DNA of 23,062 nt from Oscillospiraceae bacterium (GTDB lineage Bacteria > Bacillota_A > Clostridia > Oscillospirales > Oscillospiraceae): contig CADAPN010000059.1 of NCBI GenBank assembly GCA_902789835.1, forward strand, positions 1-23,062, written 5' to 3'. The translations under genes and the position numbers were made by a program. Below the pieces are notes generated by a model. It did no database searches, was not told the origin of the DNA, and saw nothing but the letters and a program-made list of their open reading frames with translations. Every line of letters begins with the position of its first letter. Positions within the stretch are counted from its first letter, which is position 1. This document shows positions 14,136 to 21,640 of this stretch, piece by piece.

Positions 14136-15959
14136 TTATGCGCGATTCAGGATGCCCATAAACTCCTCGCCGGTGATGGTCTCGTGTTCATACAGATACG
14201 TCGCCAGCTCGTCCAGTTTTTGTCTGTTCTCCCTGAGGATCTGCAGCGCCTTCTCGTGCTGCTTCTTCACCAGGGCAACAACCTGCTCATCGATTCTGTT
14301 CTGCGTATCGGCCGAGCAGGCCAGGCTTGTGTCTCCGCCGAGATACTGGTTGTTGACCGTCTCCAGGGCTACCATGTCAAAGTCCTCGCTCATTCCGTAG
14401 CGGGTAATCATCGCCCGGGCGAGCTTGGTTGCCTGCTCGATATCGTTGGCCGCACCGGTGGTGACAGAGCCGAAGATCAGTTCCTCCGCGGCACGTCCGC
14501 CGGTATAGGTGGCGATCTTGTTCTCCAATTCCTCTTTGTTCATCAGGTAGTGGTCGTTCTGCTCCACCTGAAGGGTATAACCCAGCGCCCCGGAGGTGCG
14601 GGGCACAATCGTGATTTTCTGTACGGGGGCGGAGTTGGTCTGCTTTGCCGCAACCAGCGCGTGTCCGATCTCATGATAGGCGACGATTTTCTTCTCGTGG
14701 TCGGTGAGAATGGCGTTTTTCTTCTGGTAGCCGGCAATGACCACTTCGATGCTCTCTTCCAGGTCCGCCTGGGTTGCAAACTTCCGTCCGTCACGCACCG
14801 CACGCAGCGCGGCCTCGTTGACAATATTGGCCAGCTCCGCGCCGGAGGCGCCCGCCGCCATGCGGGCAACCTGCAGAAAGTCCACGTCATCCGCGATCTT
14901 GATTTTCTTCGCATGCACCTTCAGGATGGCTTCGCGCCCTTTCAGGTCCGGAAGCTCCACGGGGACACGGCGGTCAAAACGGCCGGGCCGGGTCAGGGCC
15001 GGATCCAGAGATTCCGGCCGGTTGGTTGCCGCCAGAATGATGACGCCAGTATTGCCGTCGAAGCCGTCCATCTCCGTCAGGAGCTGGTTGAGCGTCTGCT
15101 CCCGCTCGTCATTTCCGCCCATGCGACTGCCGCCGCTGCGCTTCTGTCCGATGGCGTCGATTTCGTCGATAAAGACGATGCAGGGCGCTTTCTCCTTGGC
15201 CTGGCGGAACAGGTCGCGCACCTTGGACGCGCCCATGCCGACGAACATCTCGACAAATTCCGATCCCGACATGGAGAAAAACGGCACATTCGCCTCGCCC
15301 GCAACGGCCTTGGCGAGCATCGTCTTGCCGGTTCCCGGAGGACCGACCAGCAGAACGCCCTTTGGCATCTGGGCGCCGATCTCGCTGTATTTCTGCGGAT
15401 TTTCCAGATACTCGACGATCTCCTGGAGGTTTTCTTCCGCCTCGTCCACGCCTTCCACATCGCTGAAGCGAATGCCGTCAGACGATTTCACATAGACCTT
15501 CGCGTTGGACTTGCCCATATTGAACATCAGGGATCCGGGTCCGCCGCCGGCCTTGTCCATCATCTTTTTGGACAGGACCTGGCCCAGGATGACGAACACC
15601 CCGATCGGCAGAAGCCAGGAGAGCAGGAAGGTTGCCAGCGGAGAAGCCTCTTCCACAATCTCGCTGGTAAACTCAGCCCCGGAGGCATGGAGTCTTTCCA
15701 CAAGACCGGGGTCTTCCATCAGTCCGGTTCTGTAAAGCTTGGTGTCATCTTTATCGGTAAAGATGATCTGATTGCTCTGAATCTGGACCTTGCCGATCTC
15801 CTGATTCTCCGTCATGGACATGAACGTTCCGTAATCCACTTCGGTGATCGCCTTCTGCGCAATTCTCGGCGCGATCAGCGCATTGAACAGGAAAAGCAGC
15901 AGCAGAACAATCAGGTAGAAATATGCCAGCGGCAGTTTCGGTTGTTTTACTTCTTTCAT
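14136..15959 (-). CDS. ftsH: ATP-dependent zinc metalloprotease FtsH
   Basis: Membrane-anchored AAA+ protease that forms hexamers, extracts damaged or regulatory membrane and cytosolic proteins and degrades them. I start at the ATG at 15959 (607 residues), just upstream of a [19 protein letters not shown] membrane helix, with GGAG about 11 bases before it; an upstream ATG at 16019 in the same frame would add an unlikely 20-residue leader. Domains: first helix (~10-30), extracytoplasmic segment, second helix (~105-125), then the AAA domain with Walker A GPPGTGKT (206-213), pore-loop [10 protein letters not shown], Walker B IVFIDEID, and second region of homology with [12 protein letters not shown] and RPGRFDRR. 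The peptidase domain has HEIGH (H429, E430, H433) and the third zinc ligand D506 in ANDIEQAT. All catalytic residues are intact and the length is normal. It is monocistronic and divergent from the TIR operon. Confidence 0.97.
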   Translation of the reverse strand: MKEVKQPKLPLAYFYLIVLLLLFLFNALIAPRIAQKAITEVDYGTFMSMTENQEIGKVQIQSNQIIFTDKDDTKLYRTGLMEDPGLVERLHASGAEFTSEIVEEASPLATFLLSWLLPIGVFVILGQVLSKKMMDKAGGGPGSLMFNMGKSNAKVYVKSSDGIRFSDVEGVDEAEENLQEIVEYLENPQKYSEIGAQMPKGVLLVGPPGTGKTMLAKAVAGEANVPFFSMSGSEFVEMFVGMGASKVRDLFRQAKEKAPCIVFIDEIDAIGQKRSGGSRMGGNDEREQTLNQLLTEMDGFDGNTGVIILAATNRPESLDPALTRPGRFDRRVPVELPDLKGREAILKVHAKKIKIADDVDFLQVARMAAGASGAELANIVNEAALRAVRDGRKFATQADLEESIEVVIAGYQKKNAILTDHEKKIVAYHEIGHALVAAKQTNSAPVQKITIVPRTSGALGYTLQVEQNDHYLMNKEELENKIATYTGGRAAEELIFGSVTTGAANDIEQATKLARAMITRYGMSEDFDMVALETVNNQYLGGDTSLACSADTQNRIDEQVVALVKKQHEKALQILRENRQKLDELATYLYEHETITGEEFMGILNRA

Positions 15960-16296
15960 AACGAATTCCACTCCGATTTCTGTTTTTCCTTCAGAGGCTC
16001 TGATACCTCTGCATGACATGATGTATATAACACCACATCACAGCAAAAAGAAACAGGATATCTGTGAACTTTTGCTATCCTGCAGGATACGGGATCATTT
16101 CCTGCCGAAGACCGTATGCAGGCCCGCATCGCAAAGGACGCCGATCGCCGCGCAAAAGCATGAGCCGCGGATCTCTCCGGTCCGGTGTCCGGACCTGTAT
16201 GCCCTCTTGCATTCTCCGCCGCTTTAAATTATAATCACAGTCACACGGGATCGAACCCTTATTCCGCGACATTGCTTCCGTGCAGGAGGATTCCCG
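15960..16296. other. Divergent ftsH / TIR intergenic region with CAGGATA elements
   Basis: No gene is supported here. It holds TATCCTGCAGGATA (16076-16089), a perfect 14-bp palindrome made of two CAGGATA units back to back, plus a third CAGGATA at 16054-16060. It also holds a perfect stem GGTCCGG-TGT-CCGGACC (16179-16195) without a T-run, a CAGAGG/CCTCTG hairpin (15992-16011) in the ftsH leader, and a TTATAT-like -10 for ftsH (16025-16030) with only a weak -35. The CAGGATA cluster lies between the two divergent starts and could control either. Confidence 0.45.
16207..16235 (+). promoter_or_regulatory. Promoter of the TIR-LRR / thioesterase operon
   Basis: TTGCAT (16207-16212), a 17-base spacer and a perfect TATAAT (16230-16235). 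The transcript would begin near 16242, about 55 bases before the ATG at 16297, which has AGGAGG 7 bases upstream. Confidence 0.75.
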
Positions 16297-17817
16297 ATGG
16301 CAGAAATCAGGCCGTATGACGGCGATCAGCCTTATATTTTTATCAGTTATGCCCATGCCAATTCCCCCGCCGTGATGGAAGTCGTGCACGAACTCCATCA
16401 TCGCGGTTTTCGCATCTGGTATGACGACGGCATCGAAGTCGGCAGTGAGTGGCAGGAGAACATCGCCCAGCATCTTGCAGATGCAAGTCTGATGATCGCC
16501 TTTGTCTCCAATGCGTACATGCGCTCGGACAACTGCCGCAAGGAAATGCACTATGCGGTCAGCAAGAAAAAGAAGCTCATCAACATCTTTCTGGAAGAAA
16601 CCAGGCTGACCCCCGGCATGGAGATGCAGATCGGCAATCTCTTTGCCCTGATGAAATACACCATGTCCGACGAAACGTTCTACGCAAAGCTCTGGAACGC
16701 GCCGCAGCTTGGTCCGGAGCTTCTCTGCGCGGATTCCCCGTCTGCAAAGTCTGCAAAACCGCAGCCCAGAGCGAAAAAGCAGAAAAAAGTCCCCATCGAT
16801 CTGACGGTGGAGCAGCAGCGGCAGCGAAAGCGGAAAATCCGAAGGCATGTCCGGCTGTCCATATTTCTCGGGCTGCTTCTGGCAGCTGTGATTTTCGGCA
16901 TCATCGCCTGGTCCACAGGCCTCGCCAAGCGCGTGGAAGTCCGGTTTCAGCAGGAGGACCTCCGCCTGCTTCCCGATGACACCGTGGTGGACATAAAAAA
17001 CGAGCTTCTGGAGCAAGCCGCCAGAGAATTCTGCGGAATTCCGGAGGGTGAGATGAAAGTCTCGGACCTTGCCGGTTTGACGGAACTGTATATCTACGGT
17101 GACCGGTACTCTCTGCACTCTTATGAAGCCGTCATCGGGGAGGAGAACACGGGAAGCATCGAGGACCTTTCCGATCTGGCTTTCTTCACCCATCTGGAAA
17201 AGCTTGTTCTTGCCTTCCAGCCGCTGCGCTCTCTGGAGACCATGCCCGCCTGCCCGGTCGAGTATCTCTCCATCGATTACTGTCCATTGACAAGTCTTCA
17301 GGGGATCGGAAGTTTGCTGATGCTCCGGGAATTCAACGCCGACGCCTGTCCGATCCGTGATTTGGGTGATCTGAGCAACTGTCTTGAACTGCGCCGTCTC
17401 TGCCTGATGGGCGCGAATGTCTCTGACTTTTCCAGTCTGAAGCCTTTGATTCACCTTGCCGAGGCAGAGCTCTCCAACTGCGGGCTGAATCAGTTGGATA
17501 CCCTTCTCGGCCTGAGCGGCCTGACCGATCTGACCTTCCGGGACTGTGATCTCCGGGGATCGTTCTTCAAGGACTTTGACAGAGAACGCATCATCGTAAG
17601 CCTTACGCTCATCGACTGCAAGCTCAATTCCACGGACAACCTCGATGACTTCAAGGGGCTTACCACCCTGAGCCTTGCCCGCACGGGCGAGACGCTGGAC
17701 TGGAGCATCCTCTCCAGGCTTCCCGCCCTCAGGACCGTTTATATTGACACGAGCATGAAGGAAGCCATCGGCAGCACACTGTCCGGGACGGATGTGCAGG
17801 TCATTGTCTCCGAATAA
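16297..17817 (+). CDS. TIR domain - transmembrane helix - leucine-rich repeat protein
   Basis: A 506-residue membrane protein. Residues ~12-140 form a TIR domain: YIFISYAHAN opens strand A, GFRIWYDDGIEVGSEW is the BB-loop region, and SDNCRKE (77-83) places E83 where TIR NADases carry their catalytic glutamate. A basic linker (RQRKRKIRRHVR) precedes one membrane helix (~187-207), which by the positive-inside rule puts the TIR domain in the cytoplasm. Residues ~255-500 are internalin-like leucine-rich repeats (such as FTHLEKLVLAFQPLRSLETM and NCLELRRLCLMGANVSDFSS), predicted outside. TIR domains act in protein assembly or NAD cleavage in defence and signalling; the outside LRR suggests ligand sensing. 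It is first in an operon with the thioesterase 40 bases downstream. The start is fixed by AGGAGG. No phage or secretion genes are nearby. The function is inferred from architecture only. Confidence 0.88.
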   Translation: MAEIRPYDGDQPYIFISYAHANSPAVMEVVHELHHRGFRIWYDDGIEVGSEWQENIAQHLADASLMIAFVSNAYMRSDNCRKEMHYAVSKKKKLINIFLEETRLTPGMEMQIGNLFALMKYTMSDETFYAKLWNAPQLGPELLCADSPSAKSAKPQPRAKKQKKVPIDLTVEQQRQRKRKIRRHVRLSIFLGLLLAAVIFGIIAWSTGLAKRVEVRFQQEDLRLLPDDTVVDIKNELLEQAAREFCGIPEGEMKVSDLAGLTELYIYGDRYSLHSYEAVIGEENTGSIEDLSDLAFFTHLEKLVLAFQPLRSLETMPACPVEYLSIDYCPLTSLQGIGSLLMLREFNADACPIRDLGDLSNCLELRRLCLMGANVSDFSSLKPLIHLAEAELSNCGLNQLDTLLGLSGLTDLTFRDCDLRGSFFKDFDRERIIVSLTLIDCKLNSTDNLDDFKGLTTLSLARTGETLDWSILSRLPALRTVYIDTSMKEAIGSTLSGTDVQVIVSE

Positions 17818-17857
17818 ACGCCTCATGATCTCCGATTTCAGAAAGAAGGTTCACAGC

Positions 17858-18592
17858 ATGGATTTCGTTTTTTCCAAAGAGTTTCCTGTGCTGCCCAGTG
17901 TCTGTGACGCATCCGGCCGCCTGAGTTATCCCGGTGCCTTTGAATGCTTCATGGACATCGCCACCCAGCACGCCGATGTTCTCGGGGTCGGCCTGCGTGA
18001 CCTGAGCCCGAAGAATCTCTATTGGCTCACGGTCAAGACGAAGATCGTCTTCCTGCGCCGCCCGCGGATGGGCGAACGCACCGCCCTGATCACCTGGCCG
18101 GAGGTTCCCGGGCGGCTCCGCTGCATGCGGAGCTACGAGATGAAGCACGGGGATGAACCGCTGCTCCAGGGGAAAACCGAATGGACGGTTGTCAACACCG
18201 CCACCGGGCGCATGGTTCCGGCATCCGAAGTGTTTCCGAACGGAGATGCCTTCCGGCAGGACTCTGCATGCACGGAGGCCTTTACGATGATTCCGGACCG
18301 CTTTGACGGTGTGGAGCCCTATGCCGTTTATACCGTCCGCTCCACGGACATCGATGTCGGGGGACACATGAACAACGCCGCCTATCTGCGCGCCATGTTC
18401 GGCACCTTCTCCAATACGGAACTGAACGCCATGAAGATCCGCTCCGTTGACGCGCTGTTCCGCTCCCCCTGTTTTGAAGGGGACGCCCTCGTCTGGCAGC
18501 GTGCCAAGGTGCCGGGCGGCCTGCACATCCGCGCCTGCTGCAGCGACAAGACGGTTTTTCTCGCCTCTCTCGAATTTGCGGAGGCGGAATAA
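17858..18592 (+). CDS. Acyl-ACP thioesterase family protein (double hot-dog), active site altered
   Basis: A 244-residue protein of the bacterial acyl-ACP thioesterase family (FatA/FatB-like), which releases fatty acids from acyl carrier protein. The N-terminal hot-dog half contains FECFMDIATQHADVLGVGL and LYWLTVKTKIVFLRRPRMGE. The second half has TDIDVGGHMNNAAYL (163-177), which corresponds to the family's D-x-N-x-H-x-N-N motif. Here G168 replaces the catalytic Asn while H170 and the NN pair remain. The later region aligned with the usual acidic or cysteine residue (LFRSPCFEGDAL) is also atypical, so activity may be altered or lost. The start at 17858 has AGAAGG 8 bases upstream; an in-frame extension to 17792 overlaps the TIR gene and is unlikely. 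It lies 40 bases after the TIR-LRR stop and just before a terminator, so it is the second gene of that operon. Why a lipid enzyme accompanies a TIR receptor is unclear. Confidence 0.85.
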   Translation: MDFVFSKEFPVLPSVCDASGRLSYPGAFECFMDIATQHADVLGVGLRDLSPKNLYWLTVKTKIVFLRRPRMGERTALITWPEVPGRLRCMRSYEMKHGDEPLLQGKTEWTVVNTATGRMVPASEVFPNGDAFRQDSACTEAFTMIPDRFDGVEPYAVYTVRSTDIDVGGHMNNAAYLRAMFGTFSNTELNAMKIRSVDALFRSPCFEGDALVWQRAKVPGGLHIRACCSDKTVFLASLEFAEAE

Positions 18593-18610
18593 AGCACTCC
18601 CGTATATAAA

Positions 18611-18660
18611 GCGAGCCTCGCCTCCGGACGGTATTTTTTCCGAAGGCGAGGTTTGCTTTT
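18611..18660 (+). terminator. Terminator of the TIR-LRR / thioesterase operon
   Basis: CCTCGCCTCCGG (18616-18627) pairs with CCGAAGGCGAGG (18640-18651) with one mismatch around a T-rich loop, followed by TTTGCTTTTAT. It lies 20-70 bases past the thioesterase stop. Confidence 0.85.
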
Positions 18661-18678
18661 ATCCCGTTATTCTGATTA

Positions 18679-18707
18679 TTGTAAGAAGCGGAAAAATGGT
18701 GTAAAAT
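18679..18707 (+). promoter_or_regulatory. Promoter of the membrane protein / Hsp70-like operon
   Basis: TTGTAA (18679-18684), a 17-base spacer and TAAAAT (18702-18707). The start site would be near 18714, about 24 bases before the ATG at 18738. Confidence 0.65.
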
Positions 18708-18720
18708 AGAGTACTACACC
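18698..18720. promoter_or_regulatory. Operator-like inverted repeat over the -10 box
   Basis: GGTGTA (18698-18703) and TACACC (18715-18720) are perfect 6-bp arms, 11 bases apart, flanking the -10 box and start site. The geometry suits a dimeric repressor. No regulator gene lies nearby in the window. Confidence 0.45.
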
Positions 18721-18737
18721 AATTATGAGGTAACGCC

Positions 18738-19580
18738 ATGGATTCCGTAAATCTGAGCAGTCTGCTTCAGGCTGAAGAGAATAAAATCCGCACCGAGCTC
18801 AAGGCAGACTCTGCCATCGATCAGAACCGCCGGCAGAGCCTTGACCGTCTGAACGAGGTTCTCGACCGTGTGCTTCTGCGCTACAGCGCTGCCAATGCCA
18901 ATGATCGGAAGCGCCAGGCGGTGGCGGACTGTCAGGCGGCGGCCGTGCGGGATATGCTTGGGCTTCTCCTGGCCGGGACGGCACGGAAGGAAATCGAAAA
19001 GCCCCGCTTCCGCGTCGGCGGTGTCATCTGCCTGCTGCTGGCGGTGATCTGCGGGCTTATTTCCGCGCTTTTGATCCGGGATTATTATCTCCCCGGCTGT
19101 ATTCTGATGGCCGCGGCCGCGCTGTTTGGCTTTCTGTCCGGCCGGCTCTGGTACGGGGAGCGCGAGGTGCGTGTCCACGCCGAGCTGGACGCGGATGTCG
19201 TCTGGAAGACGCTCAAAAAGGCCGTCGAAACCATGGACCGCAAATCGGAAGAATATCTGGCCCAGGAAGAGACCTGGCTTCGGGAGCAGAAGGATGCCTT
19301 CTCCCCCGCTTCCGCTTCCTGGAGTCCCGAAACGCTCCGGCTGCTGGGTGACCTTCTGGAAGCCCTGTATGCCCAGAACGGCGACTATGCCATCCGTCAG
19401 CTGAAGAAGCTTCTTCCCTGGCTGCATCAGCAGGGAATCGAAGCCGTGGACTACAGTCCGGAAACCGCGGACCTGTTCGAGCTTCTTCCCACCAAGCGCG
19501 CCTCTGCGACCCAGAGGCCGGCGCTCGTCAGCGGGGAAACGCTCCTGCTCGCGGGTCGCGCTACCGAGCATGTTGATTAA
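18738..19580 (+). CDS. Two-helix membrane protein of unknown function, partner of the Hsp70-like gene
   Basis: A 280-residue protein I do not recognise. Residues 1-90 are strongly helical and charged (LSSLLQAEENKIRTELKADS, LDRLNEVLDRVLLRYSAAN), consistent with a coiled coil. Two adjacent membrane helices follow, VGGVICLLLAVICGLISALL (~93-113) and LPGCILMAAAALFGFLSG (~119-138). The remainder (~140-280) is a soluble, mainly helical domain (LDADVVWKTLKKAVETMDRK, ETLRLLGDLLEALYAQNGDY) ending in a Leu-rich tail. The short loop between helices implies both soluble parts face the same side, probably the cytoplasm. The ATG has GAGG 7 bases upstream. The next gene begins 12 bases after the stop, so the two products very likely work together. 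A cofactor or anchor for the Hsp70-like ATPase is a reasonable guess from the long helices and gene pairing, not shown by sequence. Confidence 0.82.
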   Translation: MDSVNLSSLLQAEENKIRTELKADSAIDQNRRQSLDRLNEVLDRVLLRYSAANANDRKRQAVADCQAAAVRDMLGLLLAGTARKEIEKPRFRVGGVICLLLAVICGLISALLIRDYYLPGCILMAAAALFGFLSGRLWYGEREVRVHAELDADVVWKTLKKAVETMDRKSEEYLAQEETWLREQKDAFSPASASWSPETLRLLGDLLEALYAQNGDYAIRQLKKLLPWLHQQGIEAVDYSPETADLFELLPTKRASATQRPALVSGETLLLAGRATEHVD

Positions 19581-19592
19581 GAGGACTCTGTT

Positions 19593-21568
19593 ATGATGAA
19601 TTATTGGGGATTTGATCTCGGCGACGGCGAGAGCACCCTCGCCCGCGTCGGCAGCGGCGGCGTCAGCTATCCCGAGATTGTTGATGTCGACGGAAAGAAG
19701 GTCACCATCACCGTCTGGGCCGTCATGCGCAACGGCGAGGTGCGGATCGGCGAGAATGCCGCCCGTTCCGCCGCTTCCGCCGTACGCAGTGCAGCCCGCT
19801 TCAAGCGGCGCTTTCTGGATATCCAGTCCGACAGCGCGGCCCTGATCCGTGACTTTTCCGCAAGGGTATTTGAGTCCCTGCGGGACAGCGGCGCCCTCGT
19901 CGGCGGGGAGAAGAGCAATTCCGTCTACATCGGCTGTCCGGCCGGCTGGGATGCGGAAAACCGCGCCCGCTACCGCCGCATCTTTGAAACCATCGGTTTT
20001 CCGAATCCAAAGGTTGTCTCCGAATCCAGAGCCGTCATGGTGGGTGCGATCCAGTCCAATTCCGTCCGGGATTATGTGGATCTTCGGACCAAGTCCGTTC
20101 TCGTCATCGACATCGGTTCTTCCACGACGGATTTTGCCTACATCAACAAAGGCAAGGAAACCGAAATCCGCATGCCCGCCACCTCAAAGAGCTTTATTAC
20201 TCCCGTCCCTCCGGGGACCGGGAAGAGGAATGCACGGATTCTCTCCTCATCACCTATGACGAGCCCGCAATCCTTGATCTTGTCATGAATCGCAAGATGT
20301 CCCGCCGCCTGACGGAAAGCCCCTGTGCTCAGCTTCAGGGAAGATCCTTCCGTGAAGTTTTCACCGCCGGCCTGCGCGAGGTCCGGGACAGCATCGGCCA
20401 GGAGCCGCCGGAACTTCTCTTCCTTACCGGCGGGGTGTCCCGCATGGAGGAAATCCGCTCCTGGTGCCAGGAAGTCTTTCCCCAGGCCGTCATCTATACC
20501 GATCGCGAACCGGAGTTCAGTGTTGCCAGAGGCCTGGCCTGGTGCGGGAAGATTGACGATGAGCTGATCCGCTTCCGGGCGGATGTCGACCAACTGATCT
20601 CCTCCAGCACCGTCGAGTCCATTGTGTCCGGGCGGCTGGATGACCTCTACCGTGCGGTGCTGGATCATCTTCTGGATCCCCTGCTGGAGAAGGCGGTCAA
20701 ACCCGTCCTGCTGGACTGGCGCAACGGAAAGATCACCCGGCTCAGCGATATGGAAACCGCGCTGCAGGAGCGCATCAAAATATACCTCTATTCCGAGGAT
20801 GCCAAAGCCTGCCTCTACAAGCCGGTAACCGACTGGCTGCTGCGGATTTCCGAGGAGCTGGAGCCCTATACCTCCGCAATCTGTCGGAAGTATCATGTGC
20901 CGGACCGCTCCCTGGAAATCTCCTCCGCCCTCTCCGCCAGTGATTTCCATCTCCTGGAAAAGCTGGAGGCGAAGGATGTTCTTGATGGGGATTCGCTCAC
21001 CTGGACCGCGGTCTTTGTCGAGTCCATCATCTCGCTGTTGATTGCCATGCTCTGCGGCGGAAGCGGCGTCGTCCTGGTCAGCGAAGGCCCGGTCGGCATC
21101 CTGATCGGCTTCCTTGTCTCCTTTGTGGTGCTGCTGGCCAGTCATGCCATGGGCAAGAAGGCAATCGACGAGAAGATCCGAAACGCGAATCTCCCCCTGT
21201 CCATTCGAAAAATGGCGCTGTCCAATGTCCTGCCCCGGATCGAAGGGCCCAAGCTCGGTCTGTCCGGTGCCGTAAAAGGCGGCCTCGGGAAGCTTCTGTC
21301 CTCGGAGGGCAGCAATTCCGACGCGGCGGATTCCGGCGGTTCCACGAAACGCCACCTGCTGCCGCGCATCTCCTGGAGTGATGACGGCATTTCAGACCGC
21401 CGTATGCAGACCATCCGCAGTAAGATTCTCTCCAACTATGAAAAGCTTCTGAACAGTGCCGACAGCGCGGAGCTCAATGCGCTCAACGCCCGCATGAGCC
21501 GCGACATCTCCCAGCAGATCGAAACCCGGCTCAAGGAACTCGCCGAGCAGGTGGAGATTCCGCTCTGA
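19593..21568 (+). pseudogene. Membrane-anchored Hsp70/actin-fold ATPase, frame broken
   Basis: A homologue of Hsp70-type ATPases with a C-terminal membrane anchor. The 5' part has phosphate-1 (WGFDLGDGES, residues 5-14), VYIGCPAGWDAENRARYRRI, VVSESRAVMVGA, and phosphate-2 (VLVIDIGSSTTDFAYI, 169-184). The frame then fails at about 20165-20185. Homology resumes in another frame as RHLKELYYSRPSGDREEECT and continues through an adenosine motif, LLFLTGGVSRM (~20411-20443), FSVARGLAWCG, two hydrophobic helices (~21016-21140) and a charged helical tail. The gap between phosphate-2 and the resumed frame looks too short for the family, which suggests an out-of-frame deletion of several dozen codons, not a single-base error. 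The downstream ATG (20285) has no ribosome binding site, so the 3' part is not an independent gene. The start at 19593 has AAGAGGA 7 bases upstream. It may be an assembly deletion. Confidence 0.8.
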
Positions 21569-21582
21569 ACCCGGTATCCGGC

Positions 21583-21620
21583 CATAAAAAAATCACTCCC
21601 GAAGGAGTGATTTTTTTATG
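21583..21620. terminator. Perfect bidirectional terminator between convergent genes
   Basis: Two 17-base arms (21583-21599 and 21604-21620) pair perfectly around a CGAA tetraloop. The stem core is TCACTCC/GGAGTGA with seven A/T pairs, so a T-run follows the hairpin on both strands. It serves the Hsp70-like operon (plus) and the CstA-family gene (minus). Confidence 0.95.
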
Positions 21621-21640
21621 TTTGGTTGTAAGCCTCAGGC

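Noticed and set aside
14112..16016. 634-codon plus-strand ORF opposite ftsH
   Set aside because: It mirrors the ftsH gene almost exactly; ftsH is certain from its motifs.
16179..16195. GC-rich perfect stem GGTCCGG-TGT-CCGGACC as a terminator
   Set aside because: No T-run follows on either strand and no gene ends nearby; it is kept only as a structural note in the intergenic entry.
16075..17826. 583-codon minus-strand ORF opposite the TIR-LRR gene
   Set aside because: The plus strand has a promoter, AGGAGG and recognisable domains; the minus ORF has none.
20138..21355. 405-codon minus-strand ORF opposite the Hsp70-like gene
   Set aside because: The plus strand carries the Hsp70 motifs; this frame is open through codon bias.
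20285..21568. Independent gene starting at the ATG at 20285
   Set aside because: There is no ribosome binding site, and the frame is open upstream with Hsp70-like sequence, so it is the 3' part of the broken gene.
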